Positions 35,311 through 46,948 of a stretch of DNA of 64,000 nt are shown here, piece by piece. The position numbers and the translations under genes are program-made. Within the stretch, counting starts at the first letter, position 1; each line of letters starts with the position of its first letter. The notes under the pieces are model-generated. The model was not told the origin of the DNA. It worked only from the letters and a program-made list of their open reading frames with translations, and ran no database searches. This DNA is from Clitopilus passeckerianus (lineage: Eukaryota; Basidiomycota; Agaricomycetes; Agaricales; Entolomataceae), in assembly GCA_944990035.1 (NCBI GenBank), contig CALYLX010000092.1, positions 62,001 through 126,000 on the forward strand. The letters are read 5' to 3'.

Positions 35311-36145
35311 TTATTGTATACTAGAAGAGTATGCGAGTCGAAGTAGAGTGCAATCAGGTAGGCATATGGCAGGTGCAATAACGTAGTAAGCAACCATCGT
35401 AAACGAAAAGGACGAAACAGAGCGGTAGCCTTGAGATCGTTGGGCCTCGGGTGCATTTGTCTGCTGCCGCCTTGAGGCCTTTGGTCGTGAGCGCCACTCC
35501 AGGTATTTCGTCTTCATCCATTTAAAGTCCCGTACGAGGAGACTATCCTCGGCAAACCCCATCATATATAATATAATTGCTAGGAGAATGCTCCAGCACA
35601 AAATGACTCCAGGCCAAATATAGTCCTTGAAGATAACGAAAACATGGACCCCTATAGTCACCACGAAGAGTAGAGTCGCGAGCAACTGGAGCTGATCGCA
35701 TAAAGCAAAGTAGAATCGGAGATTTTCAGCCTTGGGTTTATCCTCGGGCTTGAGCTCAATCGAGTAAAGTGAGGCCAAGGCCGCACCACGGCTGGCAATG
35801 ATGATGATGGCGAGGTGAAGTGACATGGCGAGGAATGAGAAGAGGGTGCCGATGTCGAAGATGGTGGGGTGTGTGTCACCGACTATGTCCCTTACGAGGG
35901 ACAGGAACGCGACAATGACCGAAGATGCGAATGTTGACTTTGAGGTGCGGTGAATCGTCAGATCAGGGGCAGGTCATGATCATAGTACGAGGACCCACGA
36001 TGACGACTGGCATATTGAACTGGGAGCTGACATTTTCAAAGCCGTTGTGGCGCTGCGGTTGAGTTCCTTGCGGTGTGAGAGGTGGTTCAGGAGACGTGCA
36101 AGTAGGCGTAGTCTTCCCGGACCCAGTTTCGATGTTCGAAGCCAT
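35311..36145 (-). CDS. Four-TM membrane protein, paralogue B
   Basis: Two exons, 35999-36145 and 35311-35937. Exon 1 starts MASNIETGSGKTTPT and ends QFNMPVVI with a phase-0 intron. Exon 2 opens STFASSVIVAFLSLVRDIVG (TM1), then TM2 (LFSFLAMSLHLAIIIIASRG) and the conserved RGAALAS loop, a polar stretch with KAENLRFYFALCDQLQLLATLLFVVTIGV (TM3) and TM4 (WPGVILCWSILLAIILYMMGF), and a basic tail (YLEWRSRPKASRRQQ). The QFNM.VVI / STFA junction and the LVRDIV motif are nearly identical to paralogue C at 48-49 kb. The N-terminus is short compared with paralogue C. The last 30 residues of the frame are not conserved in the family. Confidence 0.83.
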
Positions 36146-36665
36146 GAGAATAGGGAAGGCGAAGTGTTGAAGAGAAGTCGGAGGCTGAGAGTGTTGCATA
36201 TTTTATACCTTCCAGAACCAGGCAAATCTTGTTCCCATGGGAGGACGCACCTTCACCATTCAACGGCGACAAGTACACACCGAAAACATGGCCAAAAGTA
36301 GTACCGCCATTGGCGGACAGAGACTCTAGGAGCGGCTCCCTTTTCCAGATTCGAATCTATTGGGTATGAGACGAGAGCTCACTTCATAAAACGCGACGGG
36401 AGCATGATCACTGGAATATTCGATCAATAGACGCCCAGGCGCTTATAGAAATTCAGGTCACAGACCTCTCTGGATTATACGGAGGGCCAAGTAGCCTTCG
36501 TACGAGGTTGTCAGGAGTCACCCAGCAAGTCTGGTAGAAATATCGACTCTAGTTGCCCGAAGAAAAGTTCTCGAAGTCGGCAAAAGAAGCTCATATTAGA
36601 CTATCATTTTCTGACCAGTGGGGTTTCATTGAGAGTACGGCCGAAATTAATGGCGGTGAGCGCAT

Positions 36666-36950
36666 CTAAGGTTGGAGGCAGTCCGGGCCTATCACAACTC
36701 TGCCAGTAGATAGCCTTTGCTTGCCGTAGACAAGGGCGTAGTTCTGACGGTCCCAGCCCATACATTCAGTGGTCGGTGAGTTTGAATAACCTCCTAGGCA
36801 AGCGGAGGCGGAAGATAGGGTACGAGAAAGCATCAGCGCGAGGAGGGGTGGAGATATTTTTACCACCATAACATTGTTGCAGTTCGGCAGCAGTTTTTGT
36901 ACATGCGCCTTAGAAGTGAGGAACTGGGTATCGAATCGAGAAAAGAACAT
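36666..36950 (-). CDS. Weak small open frame
   Basis: A 95-residue frame with a central hydrophobic segment (VKISPPLLALMLSRTLSSASACLGG) followed by a Cys-containing tail. It could be the C-terminal exon of an unrecognised gene or chance. There is no splice-consistent extension that I can defend. Confidence 0.2.
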   Translation of the reverse strand: MFFSRFDTQFLTSKAHVQKLLPNCNNVMVVKISPPLLALMLSRTLSSASACLGGYSNSPTTECMGWDRQNYALVYGKQRLSTGRVVIGPDCLQP

Positions 36951-37040
36951 GGATATAGGCACGCACAGCACTACGCACTAAAAGCAATGGATATTTCCGC
37001 CCAACGCTGCATCCACGAGGCTGCAGACTTACACGCTGTA

Positions 37041-37946
37041 CTACTTCCGGATACTCCTCTCTAACGAGTCAGCATTATTCAGCCTCGACAACACACCAAA
37101 CACGACCTTGATGCCCTGCTCGACACTCTCCCTATCCTGCTCGATCACCCTGCTTCTGATGGCTGTGAGTTTATCAGGGTGCCACCGCAGCAAAGACGCT
37201 CGTATACGGTCTTTCCGAGTCACAGGTCGATTCCGTACCGAGAGGTCGGCTAAAAGGAAAGACTCGACGGAGGAAGCTGTGATAGAGAACAAGTTGATCT
37301 CTGGTTTGGGCTCAACGTTCTTCTGCTTGTACCTGGTAATGGAGATCTCTATCTTGGGGTATTTCTGCGTTCCAATGGGTTGAGCTGGCGCTATGGGCCA
37401 CGGTATATCGGCAAATGTCAATTCAGCTTCTTCCTCCCCCGGCTGCGTCCCTTTGTACAGGAGGAGTTCCTTCCATCGCCTCTCGTAGTCGTGCCACCGC
37501 TTTACGAGAGCTTCCTCCTTGTCCCTCAGCTCCAACTCTGCTTTCACTTTCCTCGTCCTCTCCCAGTCCCTCTTCCCTTCCTTGTCCCTCAACACGCCAC
37601 CACACCTCACCCAGGACTCCTCGCCTCTGCGAGCCTCTTCTTCCTCCAACTTCAGCCGTTGCATACGTGACTCGAGTTCTTTCTGTTGTCGTGCGGCCCA
37701 TTGAGTGTCGGCTTCCTCGTTAGCCTTCAACTCAACCTCTGCTTCCTGAGCCTTCCGCTCCTCTCTGAGAGCTTGCACATATTGTTTCCGTTCGAGAAGC
37801 CGGTTATAAGTCGAGCGTTGACCTTCAGGTGGAAATAGAATGTATCCCAAGCCACTCGAGGAGGATTTAGTGACGGCATTGAGATCCAAATCCTTCTGTT
37901 GCGTGAACGAAGGTTGCGGAATTGTTGAGGTCTTTGTGAGTAACAT
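37041..37946 (-). CDS. NFKBIL1-like coiled-coil protein with J-like HPD motif
   Basis: About 300 codons; start proposed at ATG 37946 (MLLTKTSTIPQPSFTQQ). An upstream in-frame GTG sits in an acceptor-like CTTCAG, so an extra 5' exon is possible. The centre is a long charged coiled coil (QYVQALREERKAQEAEVELKA, QKELESRMQRLKLEEEEARR). The C-terminus has DRIRASLLRWHPDKLTAIRSRV followed by VEQGIKVVFGVLSRLN, the layout of the NF-kappa-B-inhibitor-like-1 family with its J-domain-like HPD. Those proteins are nuclear and linked to RNA processing in animals. The role in fungi is not established. The frame is intact. Confidence 0.75.
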   Translation of the reverse strand: MLLTKTSTIPQPSFTQQKDLDLNAVTKSSSSGLGYILFPPEGQRSTYNRLLERKQYVQALREERKAQEAEVELKANEEADTQWAARQQKELESRMQRLKLEEEEARRGEESWVRCGGVLRDKEGKRDWERTRKVKAELELRDKEEALVKRWHDYERRWKELLLYKGTQPGEEEAELTFADIPWPIAPAQPIGTQKYPKIEISITRYKQKNVEPKPEINLFSITASSVESFLLADLSVRNRPVTRKDRIRASLLRWHPDKLTAIRSRVIEQDRESVEQGIKVVFGVLSRLNNADSLERSIRK

Positions 37947-38363
37947 GGATGTTAGCAAAGAGCCCTGAAGCACAAAACGGTGAGATTCGCCAAAGTATCG
38001 GACAAAAGCGTTGCCATTGGTTATATCGCGGCAGGATGGAGTTCAACCACCACGAGTTGATGGCACTCATTTAGGGCAGGCTCAGACGCGTTTCGCGTCT
38101 GCCTCAGCAGCGACTTCCACCTAGACTAACCCTGGACCGACTGTCTTCACACGGGCATCCATCTAGACTACGGACTAATGCATGAGCTTAGCTTTGTCAC
38201 GCATCGCCAGCCTCCCGCACTAATTAACAGCCATGTAACGAAGTATTTACTTCAAGATAAGTTCATATTACTACTACTAATTCCAAGGCACCTCCTCGTA
38301 CCGCTCGACAGGCCTCAATACGAATTCTATTTCTTCCTCTTTTGCAATTTCGTTGAATCCCTT
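37947..38363. other. Intergenic region
   Basis: No gene recognised. It contains a possible 5' exon of the NFKBIL1-like gene near 37970-38070 and otherwise AT-rich spacer. Confidence 0.45.
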
Positions 38364-39451
38364 TCATATATCCTCCCTGCGAGGCCAGTCCCTTTCCCCC
38401 GCCTGTGTATATAGCTTGACACTCTTCCAACCACCTTCCGTCAAAGTAGTTTCTAATAATGATTGAACATCTCCTTCAAAACAGTTCATCATCGCGTCTT
38501 TGACCGTTAATGTACCCACTATAGATCCTTGGACAAAAGACTTCCTTGATATTGCATCAGGTGTGAGAAATCGGTCACTCAGGACAATCGTTCTCAGCAT
38601 AAGCATTTGCGGGAGGACAGTTTCTAGTGGGAACTATCGCCCTCCTCGTAATCGTCGATAGACCCAGTAAAGATGGATAATTCCTCCAATCACCCACTCC
38701 AAGCGTCCAAACGGAGAAGGCAATCGCCCTTGGAGACTCCTCTCGCAGAATCGAGCTTCAGGACTCGAAGCCGAGAGGTTGACCTTGCGAGAAAGAGTGG
38801 CAGCCGGCTGTCTCCCAGCCAACAATCTACCAACGTAAGTGACTCCAAGCTGTAAGTTGGAGGCGCAACCTGTTTGCCGAAAAATAGTGTCGGTATTGGT
38901 TGCCATTGATCTGTGATTCTTCAACTTACTCCAGCTCACTAGTGGTGTTACTATACCCAAATGTCAACCGTAATTGGCGTGGTTTCTCCCAGCCTTGGAT
39001 AACGTGCCGCACCATGCTGACATGGCAAGCTGATCCAATATCGCCAGTCGTGCATGTGAAGACTTCAACGTTGGTAAGTTTCGCTAGGACTTGACTTGAC
39101 GCGTATAGCATGCCATAATGGATGGTAAGGGTGTGGAGAGAGGTGGCGATGTGGAAGAGAATGTGACACTGCTGCAAATACCCCTGAGGAGCAAACGGCC
39201 AGCCTAGGCTTTGGACATCAAAATGTCGAATATAAGGCACTAGGTCTCGTCGCTTCCACAAAGTGGCCACGATGCGATCAAACCTATGAAGGGGAGGGTA
39301 CGAGTCCATGAATACTTCGAAATATATATTAATAGCAAAGGCCCATGATTTGCGGACCAACGCTGTACGCAACAGCTTGGTTCCGTACGAAGGTAGCCGG
39401 CGGCTGAACGATAAATGGAGGAATATTCTCCGGAAAACTTCCTTTGGAGGG
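38364..39451 (-). pseudogene. F-box/leucine-rich-repeat-type gene, probably broken
   Basis: The 5' exon (38926-39451) reads DPPKEVFRRIFLHLSFSRRLPSYG, an F-box of Agaricomycete type, then VRKSWAFAINIYFEVFMDSYPPLHRFDR, ATLWKRRDLVPYIRHFDVQSLGW and HTLTIHYGMLYAS. It ends at a good donor (GTAAGT) after SNTTSELE. Downstream, LRR-like pieces appear in successive frames: TSRLRVLKLDSARGV, then after an in-frame TGA LEELSIFTGSIDDYEEGDSS, then after a one-base shift ETVLPQMLMLRTIVLSDRFL to the end at 38364. The shift could be a missing base, but the TGA is a substitution-type lesion. No ATG is available in the first exon, so a short upstream exon is presumed. F-box proteins recruit substrates to SCF ubiquitin ligases. 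Confidence 0.55.
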
Positions 39452-39469
39452 TCCACAAATGGTGGACGT

Positions 39470-40190
39470 TAGTAAGAGAAAATAGGCAGAATGGGTAAGT
39501 CAAGGGCATGCGATCGGCGGGATGATCTTCATGAACCAAGACTGGGATTGAAGCCCAAATCTCCTGGTCGGTGAGGCGCTGAAAGGGAGCGAGCACTATA
39601 AAGATGCCATGATCGTTGGAGGTGCAAGGAAAGTGATGATCATAAAGAACAGTGCCTCCGGGAGTTGCGGTGTAACTGAGCTTGTACACTTTCCAGTTTG
39701 AATACGGGCTTCTGCGAGAAGAAAGTCGTAATGTTACTAAGAGAGGCGGCAATGTTTCACCTTCTGCGATCTCGACATTGAGGGAGCCCATAGAGTTATT
39801 TTCAGCTCTTCGAGCTGAAGTGAGTCGGAGGTTGGCTCACCTGAGCTGACCATGATGATAACAGATTCGAGATTCAATTGACCCTTGATCTCAGGATCCG
39901 ATGTCGACCAGATCACAGGTTCGAGACACTCGATTGGTCCGCGGACCCAAAGAGCCTGCTATAGGTTGTAGACCAAGATATTCTCGCCAAAGTTGTATAG
40001 GCTGACCGTCGTACACCCTCCTTCGGGGGCATCCATTTGATCAACAATGATAAGGCGGACGGAGGAGTAATTCCTATGCATCCAACCATCTAAGACGATT
40101 GTGAGACGACATGGCAAAGTAGGACATGTCTCCCAGTATCCAGCTGCTTTATAGATGCTTGCTCATACTTGAGGAGTGGCAGGCATATCG
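39470..40190 (-). pseudogene. Unrecognised protein-coding remnant with in-frame stop
   Basis: Protein-like reading runs over three stretches on the minus strand: YWETCPTLPCRLTIVLDGWM ... GGCTTVSLYNFGENILVYN (about 40155-39965), then in the same frame but after a TAG stop, IECLEPVIWSTSDPEIKGQL ... ESVIIMVSS (to 39842), and SPYSNWKVYKLSYTATPGGT ... FIVLAPFQRLTDQEIWASIP (39720-39500). The composition is that of a beta-rich cytosolic domain of the kind seen in large Agaricomycete families, but I cannot name it. The stop and the unresolved join near 39790 suggest decay. The start and end are unclear. Confidence 0.4.
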
Positions 40191-40758
40191 AGTGGCCCAA
40201 GGATAAGGAAGAGATTGAAGGTGTTGTTCACAGCGTTTCTGAGCCCGTGCCGCAGAAGCCAGATAAACATATGGACCTTGGGCGTGACCTTGAACCTCTC
40301 ATCATCTCGCATTGAATTGTTTCGATGGATCAAGTTCGGCCCGTCGTCTGAAGTATATCATGCTAACCTGAACAGCCATAAGAAGCCAGATCGGAAGTTA
40401 AGCCAAAGAAACTATAGAAACCTGAGGAATATATCTAATGGACGCCTGGGCCACCTCTCCGAAGCGAGAGCTGGAAGGGCGTTCTATAGGGGTCCTACCA
40501 AATTCCCGAAGATCAGAAATCCTTGATCATTGTATAATAGTTAGTAGAGATATGGTTGCCTCCAGTGAGCATAGCCCACTGGCAGAGTCCCCCCATGAGG
40601 AGTTCGAGGGAAGGCATAGATGGAAGCCGAAAGGTCTATTGTTGGTCATTTATTACTAGATGATGGCAGTTCCCGGTTCTTATCCTGCATTTTAAGCTAT
40701 AAAACGGTGCAATCATTGACGTATTTTACAATTACAAGTTCGATTCGAGCTGAGATAA
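40191..40758. other. Intergenic region
   Basis: No supported gene. Two overlapping plus-strand frames of 73-116 codons have no family pattern and overlap the remnants upstream. Confidence 0.45.
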
Positions 40759-41349
40759 TTAAGATACGGTGACCCTCTTATGCTCCATCTCGGGCGTAAC
40801 TTTGGGGAATGTCACCGTCAAAACCCCATTTTCCATCTTCGCCGTAATTGCATCGTCCTGTGATTCTATGTGAACAACGGAAGAGAAGTCATGTCGCGTC
40901 ACAGACGAACCTTGACACCTTGAGGAAGCTGCAAAGTCCTTGAGAATTTCCCATACTTTCTTTCTCTTAAGGCATATCCACTTTCATCGTGGTCACTTGA
41001 AATCTTTGTCTCCGCGCTGACTGTCAATCGGCCGTTGTGCAAGTCAATGTTGACATCTTCCTTCTTTACTCCAGGAAGCTCGAAGGTTGCAGTAACCGTG
41101 TTATTTTCCTTATTTTCGTGCAAGTCCATACTAAGGGTGTTCGTTAGTTCCAAGAATAGAGGATACTGGATTATTTACACGAGATACAGATACTTACGAA
41201 GGACGGAAGGCACGAGCTACAACATTTTCGGTATTGCCTCCATCACCGATGCGGCGACGCCCACCTCGACTGGCACGTCCACTTTCACCGAAGGCGTCCT
41301 CAAAAATGCGGTCCAAGTCGTAATTCGGTTCGTAATAATAGAAAGACAT
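40759..41349 (-). CDS. Small heat-shock protein, HSP20 family
   Basis: Three exons (41198-41349, 40911-41130, 40759-40857) encode 156 residues of an ATP-independent holdase chaperone. Exon 1 starts MSFYYYEPNYDLDRIFEDAF. The alpha-crystallin domain begins in exon 2: MDLHENKENNTVTATFELPG, VKKEDVNIDLHNGRLTVSAE and YGKFSRTLQLPQGV. Exon 3 has DDAITAKMENGVLTVTFPK, the strand-9 V-L-T-V motif, and ends HKRVTVS. Both introns are canonical and in phase. Length and order match cytosolic fungal HSP20s. A heat-shock element and a TATA box lie upstream, so heat induction is likely. Confidence 0.92.
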
Positions 41350-41412
41350 GAGTGCGGATGGACTTTGTACAGACGCAAGACGATGAACCGCCAGCACAGT
41401 CAGGTCTCAGTC

Positions 41413-41421
41413 TTATATATA
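41413..41421 (-). promoter_or_regulatory. TATA box of the HSP20 gene
   Basis: TATATATAA on the minus strand, about 65 bp before the HSP20 ATG, the usual distance in strongly inducible fungal genes. Confidence 0.6.
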
Positions 41422-41533
41422 TATTCATGGCCTGCGTACTTGCACCCAATGTTGCGTCACAATTGACAAAACCCGCATACCTTTCTGTGGTGCTCGAGAC
41501 TATTCCGGTCTGGAGTGGAAACACATGAGCAAA

Positions 41534-41541
41534 TTCTAGAA
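41534..41541 (-). promoter_or_regulatory. Heat-shock element
   Basis: TTCTAGAA is a perfect head-to-head pair of nTTCn/nGAAn units, the binding site of heat-shock factor, about 185 bp upstream of the HSP20 start. A weaker flanking unit may extend it. Confidence 0.55.
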
Positions 41542-41791
41542 CTCCCTTTTAGGGTGCACTAGTCACATGATCCTGTGGTCTTTAGGTGGCGCATTATGCA
41601 ATGCATGCAAGTTCTGCGGTTCTTGGCAAATGGGAGATATGCTTGTCACACTGAGCTTGCGATTGAGCTGATTTCGCTCATGATCAAGAATCAGAGACTG
41701 AATTGCTCTATCTAACTAGTACATGTCACAGGATATCAGATCTAGGTTCTTCTAGCAGTAATAGTGCTGTGCGGACGACTACGGGATATCA

Positions 41792-44700
41792 TCAGGCTTC
41801 ATCTTCCCAATCGTCAGGGACATTGACAGGCGACTGAACCTGCCCCTCAGCCGGAGTATGTAGTGTCGTAGCGGAGGGAACTACTGAAGGAGTATGTGGT
41901 CTAGACCTGCCCTCAGTTGGAGCAGAGGTGGTAGCAGCTGAAGCCGATGTTCCGGTGGGGAGACTTGTAGATACTGTAGGAGTCGCGGCGCCCCACGCCG
42001 GACGGTGTGGAGTACCAGTTCTTGCAGGTGTAGGAGAAGGAGAGGCAACCTTAGTGGCCATACTTCCGCTGGATCTCCAGGCTGGTGAATTCGTTCCACT
42101 TCTTAGATCAGCCAGTTTCCCGAGACTGGGTCCAGGTGCTGAAGTGGCGATGAAGGATGAAAGGGTTGGGTAGGGTGTACGAGTATCTGCGCGGCGCAGG
42201 AGACGAACGCTTCGATGTGGTTCCTGATCTAGCATCTGTGTGTCCATGCGATAGAGTGTTGCAAGCTAATCGAAGTAGTGAGATTCCAGCCATAGTAACA
42301 AAGAGAAAACAAACGTACATCGTGCACAAACTTCCTCCTTTCTGGAGGCATGGTAGGTAGAATCTGGGCTGGCTTGGAGCTACCAACGAAATCCTCTAAA
42401 GCCTTCTCGACTAGGGTAAGGAATTTGGAGTCCTCCTTGGCAAACTTGACGAGGTCATCGTTGTACCTCACTTCGCCATTAATGACCCTCTCGCGGGACT
42501 CCCTAGTAACACCCAATGCAGCTGCAAGCCGTGCATTCCGTTCTGCAATCGAGCATTCCGTGTTGCACTTTGGTGTCTGCTGGACATAAGATGGTCCCGA
42601 CGGGTTGGAGCCCGAGCGACCGCAGGCAACCGAACGTTGGATTCGGCCACATGGACAAGCTAGGATGACGAGTGATATGCATGGAGCATCCTCGCTACAC
42701 GACGCAGGGGCATGGCAAGGATGTGTGCAAGGATGGTTGGCAGGGAAACTATGGAAGAACTGAAGTCAGCAATATGAACGGTAGGCAGCGGCAGAAAAGA
42801 GACCCACCATAGCTTCCTCGCCTTCCCGCAGACCTTCGTACAATCTCCGCAATCGCCAGTATGGCATGTCCTCTCGCAAACATGTCCGCCGCATTTCAGG
42901 AGTTTGCCACACTTCTCGCCACAACTGACTTTCTCCCTCTCCAGAGCACATCTTTGGTTCGTCATTTCCTTCTTTCCACATGCGCACAATTTCGTGGTGA
43001 GATGTGGGCAAGGAGGGCATGGTTGGGGTTCCTCGTGGCAGGCATGCGGAACTTTGGGGTGTCCACAAGGAGGTTCAGCTCGTGGGCAGGGGTAGTGGCA
43101 GACACCTTGAATAGTCGTTCCGCATGGGATGGGTGGCTCAAGGACTGTTCGACTGCAGAAGCATACTAGCTGTGAAAATAGTCAGCCTCATGAATGAGCA
43201 TCCAGTTAAAATCTGGATTCTTACCTCTTCAAACGAGCTCCTCAGACAAGGAGGACAAGGGTTCCTATGGTCCTTCTCTTCGCATCTGTGCAACCCGCAA
43301 CTCAGAGGCTTGCCACAGACCAGATCACATTCATGCAATCCGCCTCGTTCCTCTCCAATCCCTGACGATGGCGTCTCCATCCCACTTGGTGCTCCTGCTC
43401 TCCTTTTGCCCTTCTTACCACCAGTAGCAGTAGCCAATGCAGCCAACGGGCAGCACAACCGTCGGCACTGGTGCTTTCCGCAAGCTCTGAACGCAGCACA
43501 CGGCTTGTCGCAGAGAATCTCCACCTCCTTTTCTCCACCTCCTTCAAGAGAACGGAGTTCGTAGCATTTGATGCTCTTGGTCGTTGCGGTACAACGACAG
43601 GGGCGGATGAGAGGTACTGTGCATGGAGGACATGATCCCTCGTGGCACGATGCCACACACTGATGACCGCAACCGGGTAGGAACTTGTTGCAAGGCGACT
43701 TGCAGGTGGGTATAGGATCGGTACACTTCTGGCGGGCTGGGAATGTTTGGGGCGTGGTATCAGGAAGAGGACCATTCGGAGAGCGAGAAATGGGACATAG
43801 CCCACAGGGGCAGTGAGTAACCTTCTCAGGTGACAAGGGGCATGGCGATGGTGGGTGGGGAGGATGGCAAGGCTTTGCACAGGGATGTACGGCACAGTCA
43901 TGTGGCCTAGAATTTCGCAGCAAGTTAGCGTCAGGGTTTGGGACTGCATGTTCAGCAACTATTACGTACCGTTCACAAGGGTGATCGCACTTCCATCGTC
44001 CAACCCAACTCTCTTCCTTGCCGGTGTCTAGACAGTCGATCTTCTCTCCCCATCCGCAAGCAACCTCCTTCGTTTCTTTGCCGCAATAACACCTCACTTC
44101 CTCCTTCACGGGGCAATCTCCACAATCGCCTTCATGACAAAGTCGTTCGCAGAAGTGTTGCCCACAGCCCAAGGGCCGGATACAAACTTCACCACAGGAC
44201 AGGTTCCTCTTTCCCAAATTTCCCCGCCTTTTATCCACTCCACATCGGAAAGCAATCACTTTGTTCCTGGGGCAGTAGCACTGCAGTCGTGTCGTGACTT
44301 GACATGGGGGACATGGGCCAGGATGGCAATTCAGTGGACATGAATGGCCACATCCGCTTGCGCGTACTCGCGAGCAAGGGTTTCCGCACGAGTGAGGCGT
44401 GGCAATACGAGGAGGTTTAGGATCTGCTGTAGAACCGCAGAAACACCTAGATGAAAGTGAAGTTATAAGTTATAAGCATCTTTCTATCCGAAAGTGATGA
44501 GAACACTTACCAGTACCCAGAAGGCACAACTTCCCTCTTCCCCTGGCACCCAGGACACCTCCAGTCCCCCTTCCTGCCTGCTTCGCCCCTAACCCTCCAC
44601 GCCTCCTCAACGGCCTTGACACTCTTCATAGCCCACTCTCCAATGCACTTCGTATGAAAGGTCGTCCAGCAATATTGCTGTTCCTCCCCTTCTTGACCTT

Positions 44701-45346
44701 CTGAGGCCATCACAGGAATAGAAGGCGAACACGACCAGGTCCGCTGTGCTGGATGAATCGAAGAGAAACAAATCGGGCAATCGGGATAAGGTGGCGTCTT
44801 GAGTGCGCGAGCAAGAGTAGATGCAAGATCGTCTCCTTCAATATTCGCAGCTTCAGATTGTCCAGCTGCATCGTTCCTGTAACGATTTCGTCGAGGCTTC
44901 GAGGAAGATCCTTCCTGACGTACTGGCACTGGCGTAGATTCAGTCAACCCAGGATTAAACTTCGCACCACGCTTTCTGGGAGGTCCCAAACCTCCAGGTC
45001 GAGTAGTTGTTTGGGAATCAGGGTTATTCCCAGCTGAATCAGCGTTCTGCTGCTGACGAGGCTTTGGATTTCTCCTGCGGGCTGGTCCGCCTACTCCAGC
45101 GTTACTTGCAGCAGCATCGGCTCCTGCGGCACTCTGTGGAGTTGCCTGACCATCTGGCCTGGTTCTAGGAGACCTGCGCTGTCGCCCAGGATTCTCAGAT
45201 CCATCTGGGTTATCGCCTTGTCTAGGTGGGTTATTCCTTGGTCTATTTGGTCGAGGCTTGCGAGGCTGTGAAGCGGCAGAGGCTGCAGTATTAGATCCTG
45301 CTGTAGCTTGGTTCGTTGTAGAAGTCGTCGCTGACGGTCCTTCCAT
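41792..45346 (-). CDS. FAP1: NFX1-type zinc-finger protein (FAP1 homologue)
   Basis: About 1,070 residues, at least six exons. ATG at 45346 (MEGPSATTSTTNQATAGSNT). An Arg/Pro/Gln-rich disordered N-terminus is followed by a RING-type finger (CPICFSSIHPAQRTWSC ... FHTKCIGEWA ... WRCPGCQGKREVVPSGYW). A long series of NFX1 zinc fingers comes next (CGHSCPLNCHPGPCPPC; CGQHFCERLCHEGDCGDC; CGHQCVASCHEGSCPPC; CGGHVCERTCHTGDCGDC), then an R3H-like region (NGEVRYNDDLVKFAKEDSKF) and the family C-terminal signature ATLYRMDTQMLDQEPHRSV. The end is a Ser/Thr/Pro-rich tail closing PDDWEDEA. Introns near 44430-44500, 43915-43970, 43150-43225, 42740-42810 and 42255-42320 are canonical. The yeast homologue competes with rapamycin for FKBP12; NFX1 proteins bind DNA and act in transcription. 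Confidence 0.93.
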
Positions 45347-45773
45347 GCAATACTCGGCGGCGAGGCGGTATGAAAACTTGAAAGTTCAAAAGCAGGCGCT
45401 CGAAGGATAAATAACCCAAGGGGCTGACTCAGCCACAGCATCGCCACCGGAAATGTCAACTCGCTCCCGGAGCCGAGGCCGGTCCTTGTCGGTCGGGATG
45501 TCGATTCGACTCAATTGCACTGGAATTCTCTGGTCGTCGAGTCATTATGCATTACGAGAGTACAGGATACAGGAGGATGCTTATGCTATGCGTTACGGTT
45601 TCGTCCTTTGTTGAGTAGAATAGAAATTAACTTATTGATGGTTTGGAGTCATTAAAAAAGTGCAAGGTATCGGAAATTGCCTATCTGCCCAGTGATGAAA
45701 CATAGTAAATATTGAGAATCCGCACAGATTGTCAGCTTAGGTTCTTTGCAATCTGAAGAAGACAAAGAGTTAC

Positions 45774-46948
45774 CTAGCAAAGATGCCTCATCTTCCATTC
45801 GGAATCCCATGATCTGACCGAACTCTGATCACTTTGGGGACGTGAACTAGCAGGAGAAGGATGGGGAGTTGGTGGATAGTGTGCAAGTCCCCGCGCAACG
45901 GCCGGTCCCAAGCCTTTGGCCTCGATGTAAGAGCGGTCAGAGTCGAACCATTCCTGCGGCTTCTCGGATGGGGGTGATGCTCGACTACTTTTGGAACCTG
46001 AGGAGCTGGTTTGACCTGCGGGCGAGGAACAGTTGACACAACGATAGGCCGATGGGTCTTGAGCGTGTCGAACAGGCAGATTGTCGTCGAACTTGACTGC
46101 CTTCACGCGGATACCGTCATTCGGCAATTCAGCTGGCTTCCGGGGTTTCACGCGGACGCCGTCGTCTGTTGGTTGAGCTGATACCTTCTGGGTTGACTGC
46201 GCCCGGTTTTGCGTCTTCTGGGCATTCTGGTGAGTGGTGTAGTGATCCTCGAGATTGAGGCTCGTTACGGGCACAGCTTCAAAGGTTCTCCCCTAAAGGA
46301 AATAAATCAGATACAAACGCGCCACAAGGACAAGCCGGCGGTACCTTGTACGGATCACGATATCTATCGGAGTTTGCATGCGCCCTCTGCCAGGATGTCC
46401 ACGGAGTCCAACCGTTTAGGGATTCAGTTGAAGACGTCTGATGTTCGTAATGCCAGGGTGTAGCGACCTAGTGAATGTATATGCATTAAAACTGCCGGTC
46501 TAAGCGGTGGGGTACGTACCCGCTCTGAGTAACCCTTCCCCTGGACAGGAACTGTCCAGCTCGGATTATGGGCATATGATTGGTACCATCGATCCTATAG
46601 TGAGACGTTCGTTAGCCCCTCGTTAGTTAGTGCGTAACGCGCATATAGCTACTCACATGATATGTGTACGGTGAAGAAGGGGTGTATGGCGGAGACTGTG
46701 AATACACAGGATGATGAGCTTGGTCCTGAGGTTTAGACGCGTTTTTCTTCTTCTTCTTCTTCGACGCTTTCGGCGGGAGGGGCTATTGGATGGACTACAT
46801 TAGACACCAGGACGTGGTTGACGCGCATACAACTACTTACTCGAGCCTGTTTGCCTCTCAATCTCGCGTTCTCTGCACTCGCTAACGGTGGGGAACTAAG
46901 CAAAGGTAGGCTAATAGACGGGATCGGTTGGCGGAGTATTCCTGGCAT
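45774..46948 (-). CDS. Pro/Ser-rich protein, five short exons
   Basis: All exons join in phase 0. The start is ATG 46948 (MPGILRQPIPSISLPLLSSP), ending KQAR at donor GTAAGT. Then PLPPKASKKKKKKNASKPQD to SSPYTYH, then DRWYQSYAHNPSWTVPVQGK, then VATPWHYEHQTSSTESLNGW to RYRDPYK, and the last exon GRTFEAVPVTSLNLEDHYTT to EWKMRHLC. About 315 residues. A lysine run encoded by CTT repeats (minus strand AAG) may be a nuclear localisation signal. Two similar segments, DDGVRVKP and NDGIRVKA, are repeated in the last exon. No domain is recognised; probably an intrinsically disordered fungal-specific protein. Confidence 0.78.

Noticed and set aside
42861..43564. Plus-strand frames of 100-146 codons inside FAP1
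   Set aside because: They lie antisense to clear NFX1 zinc fingers with conserved Cys/His spacing.
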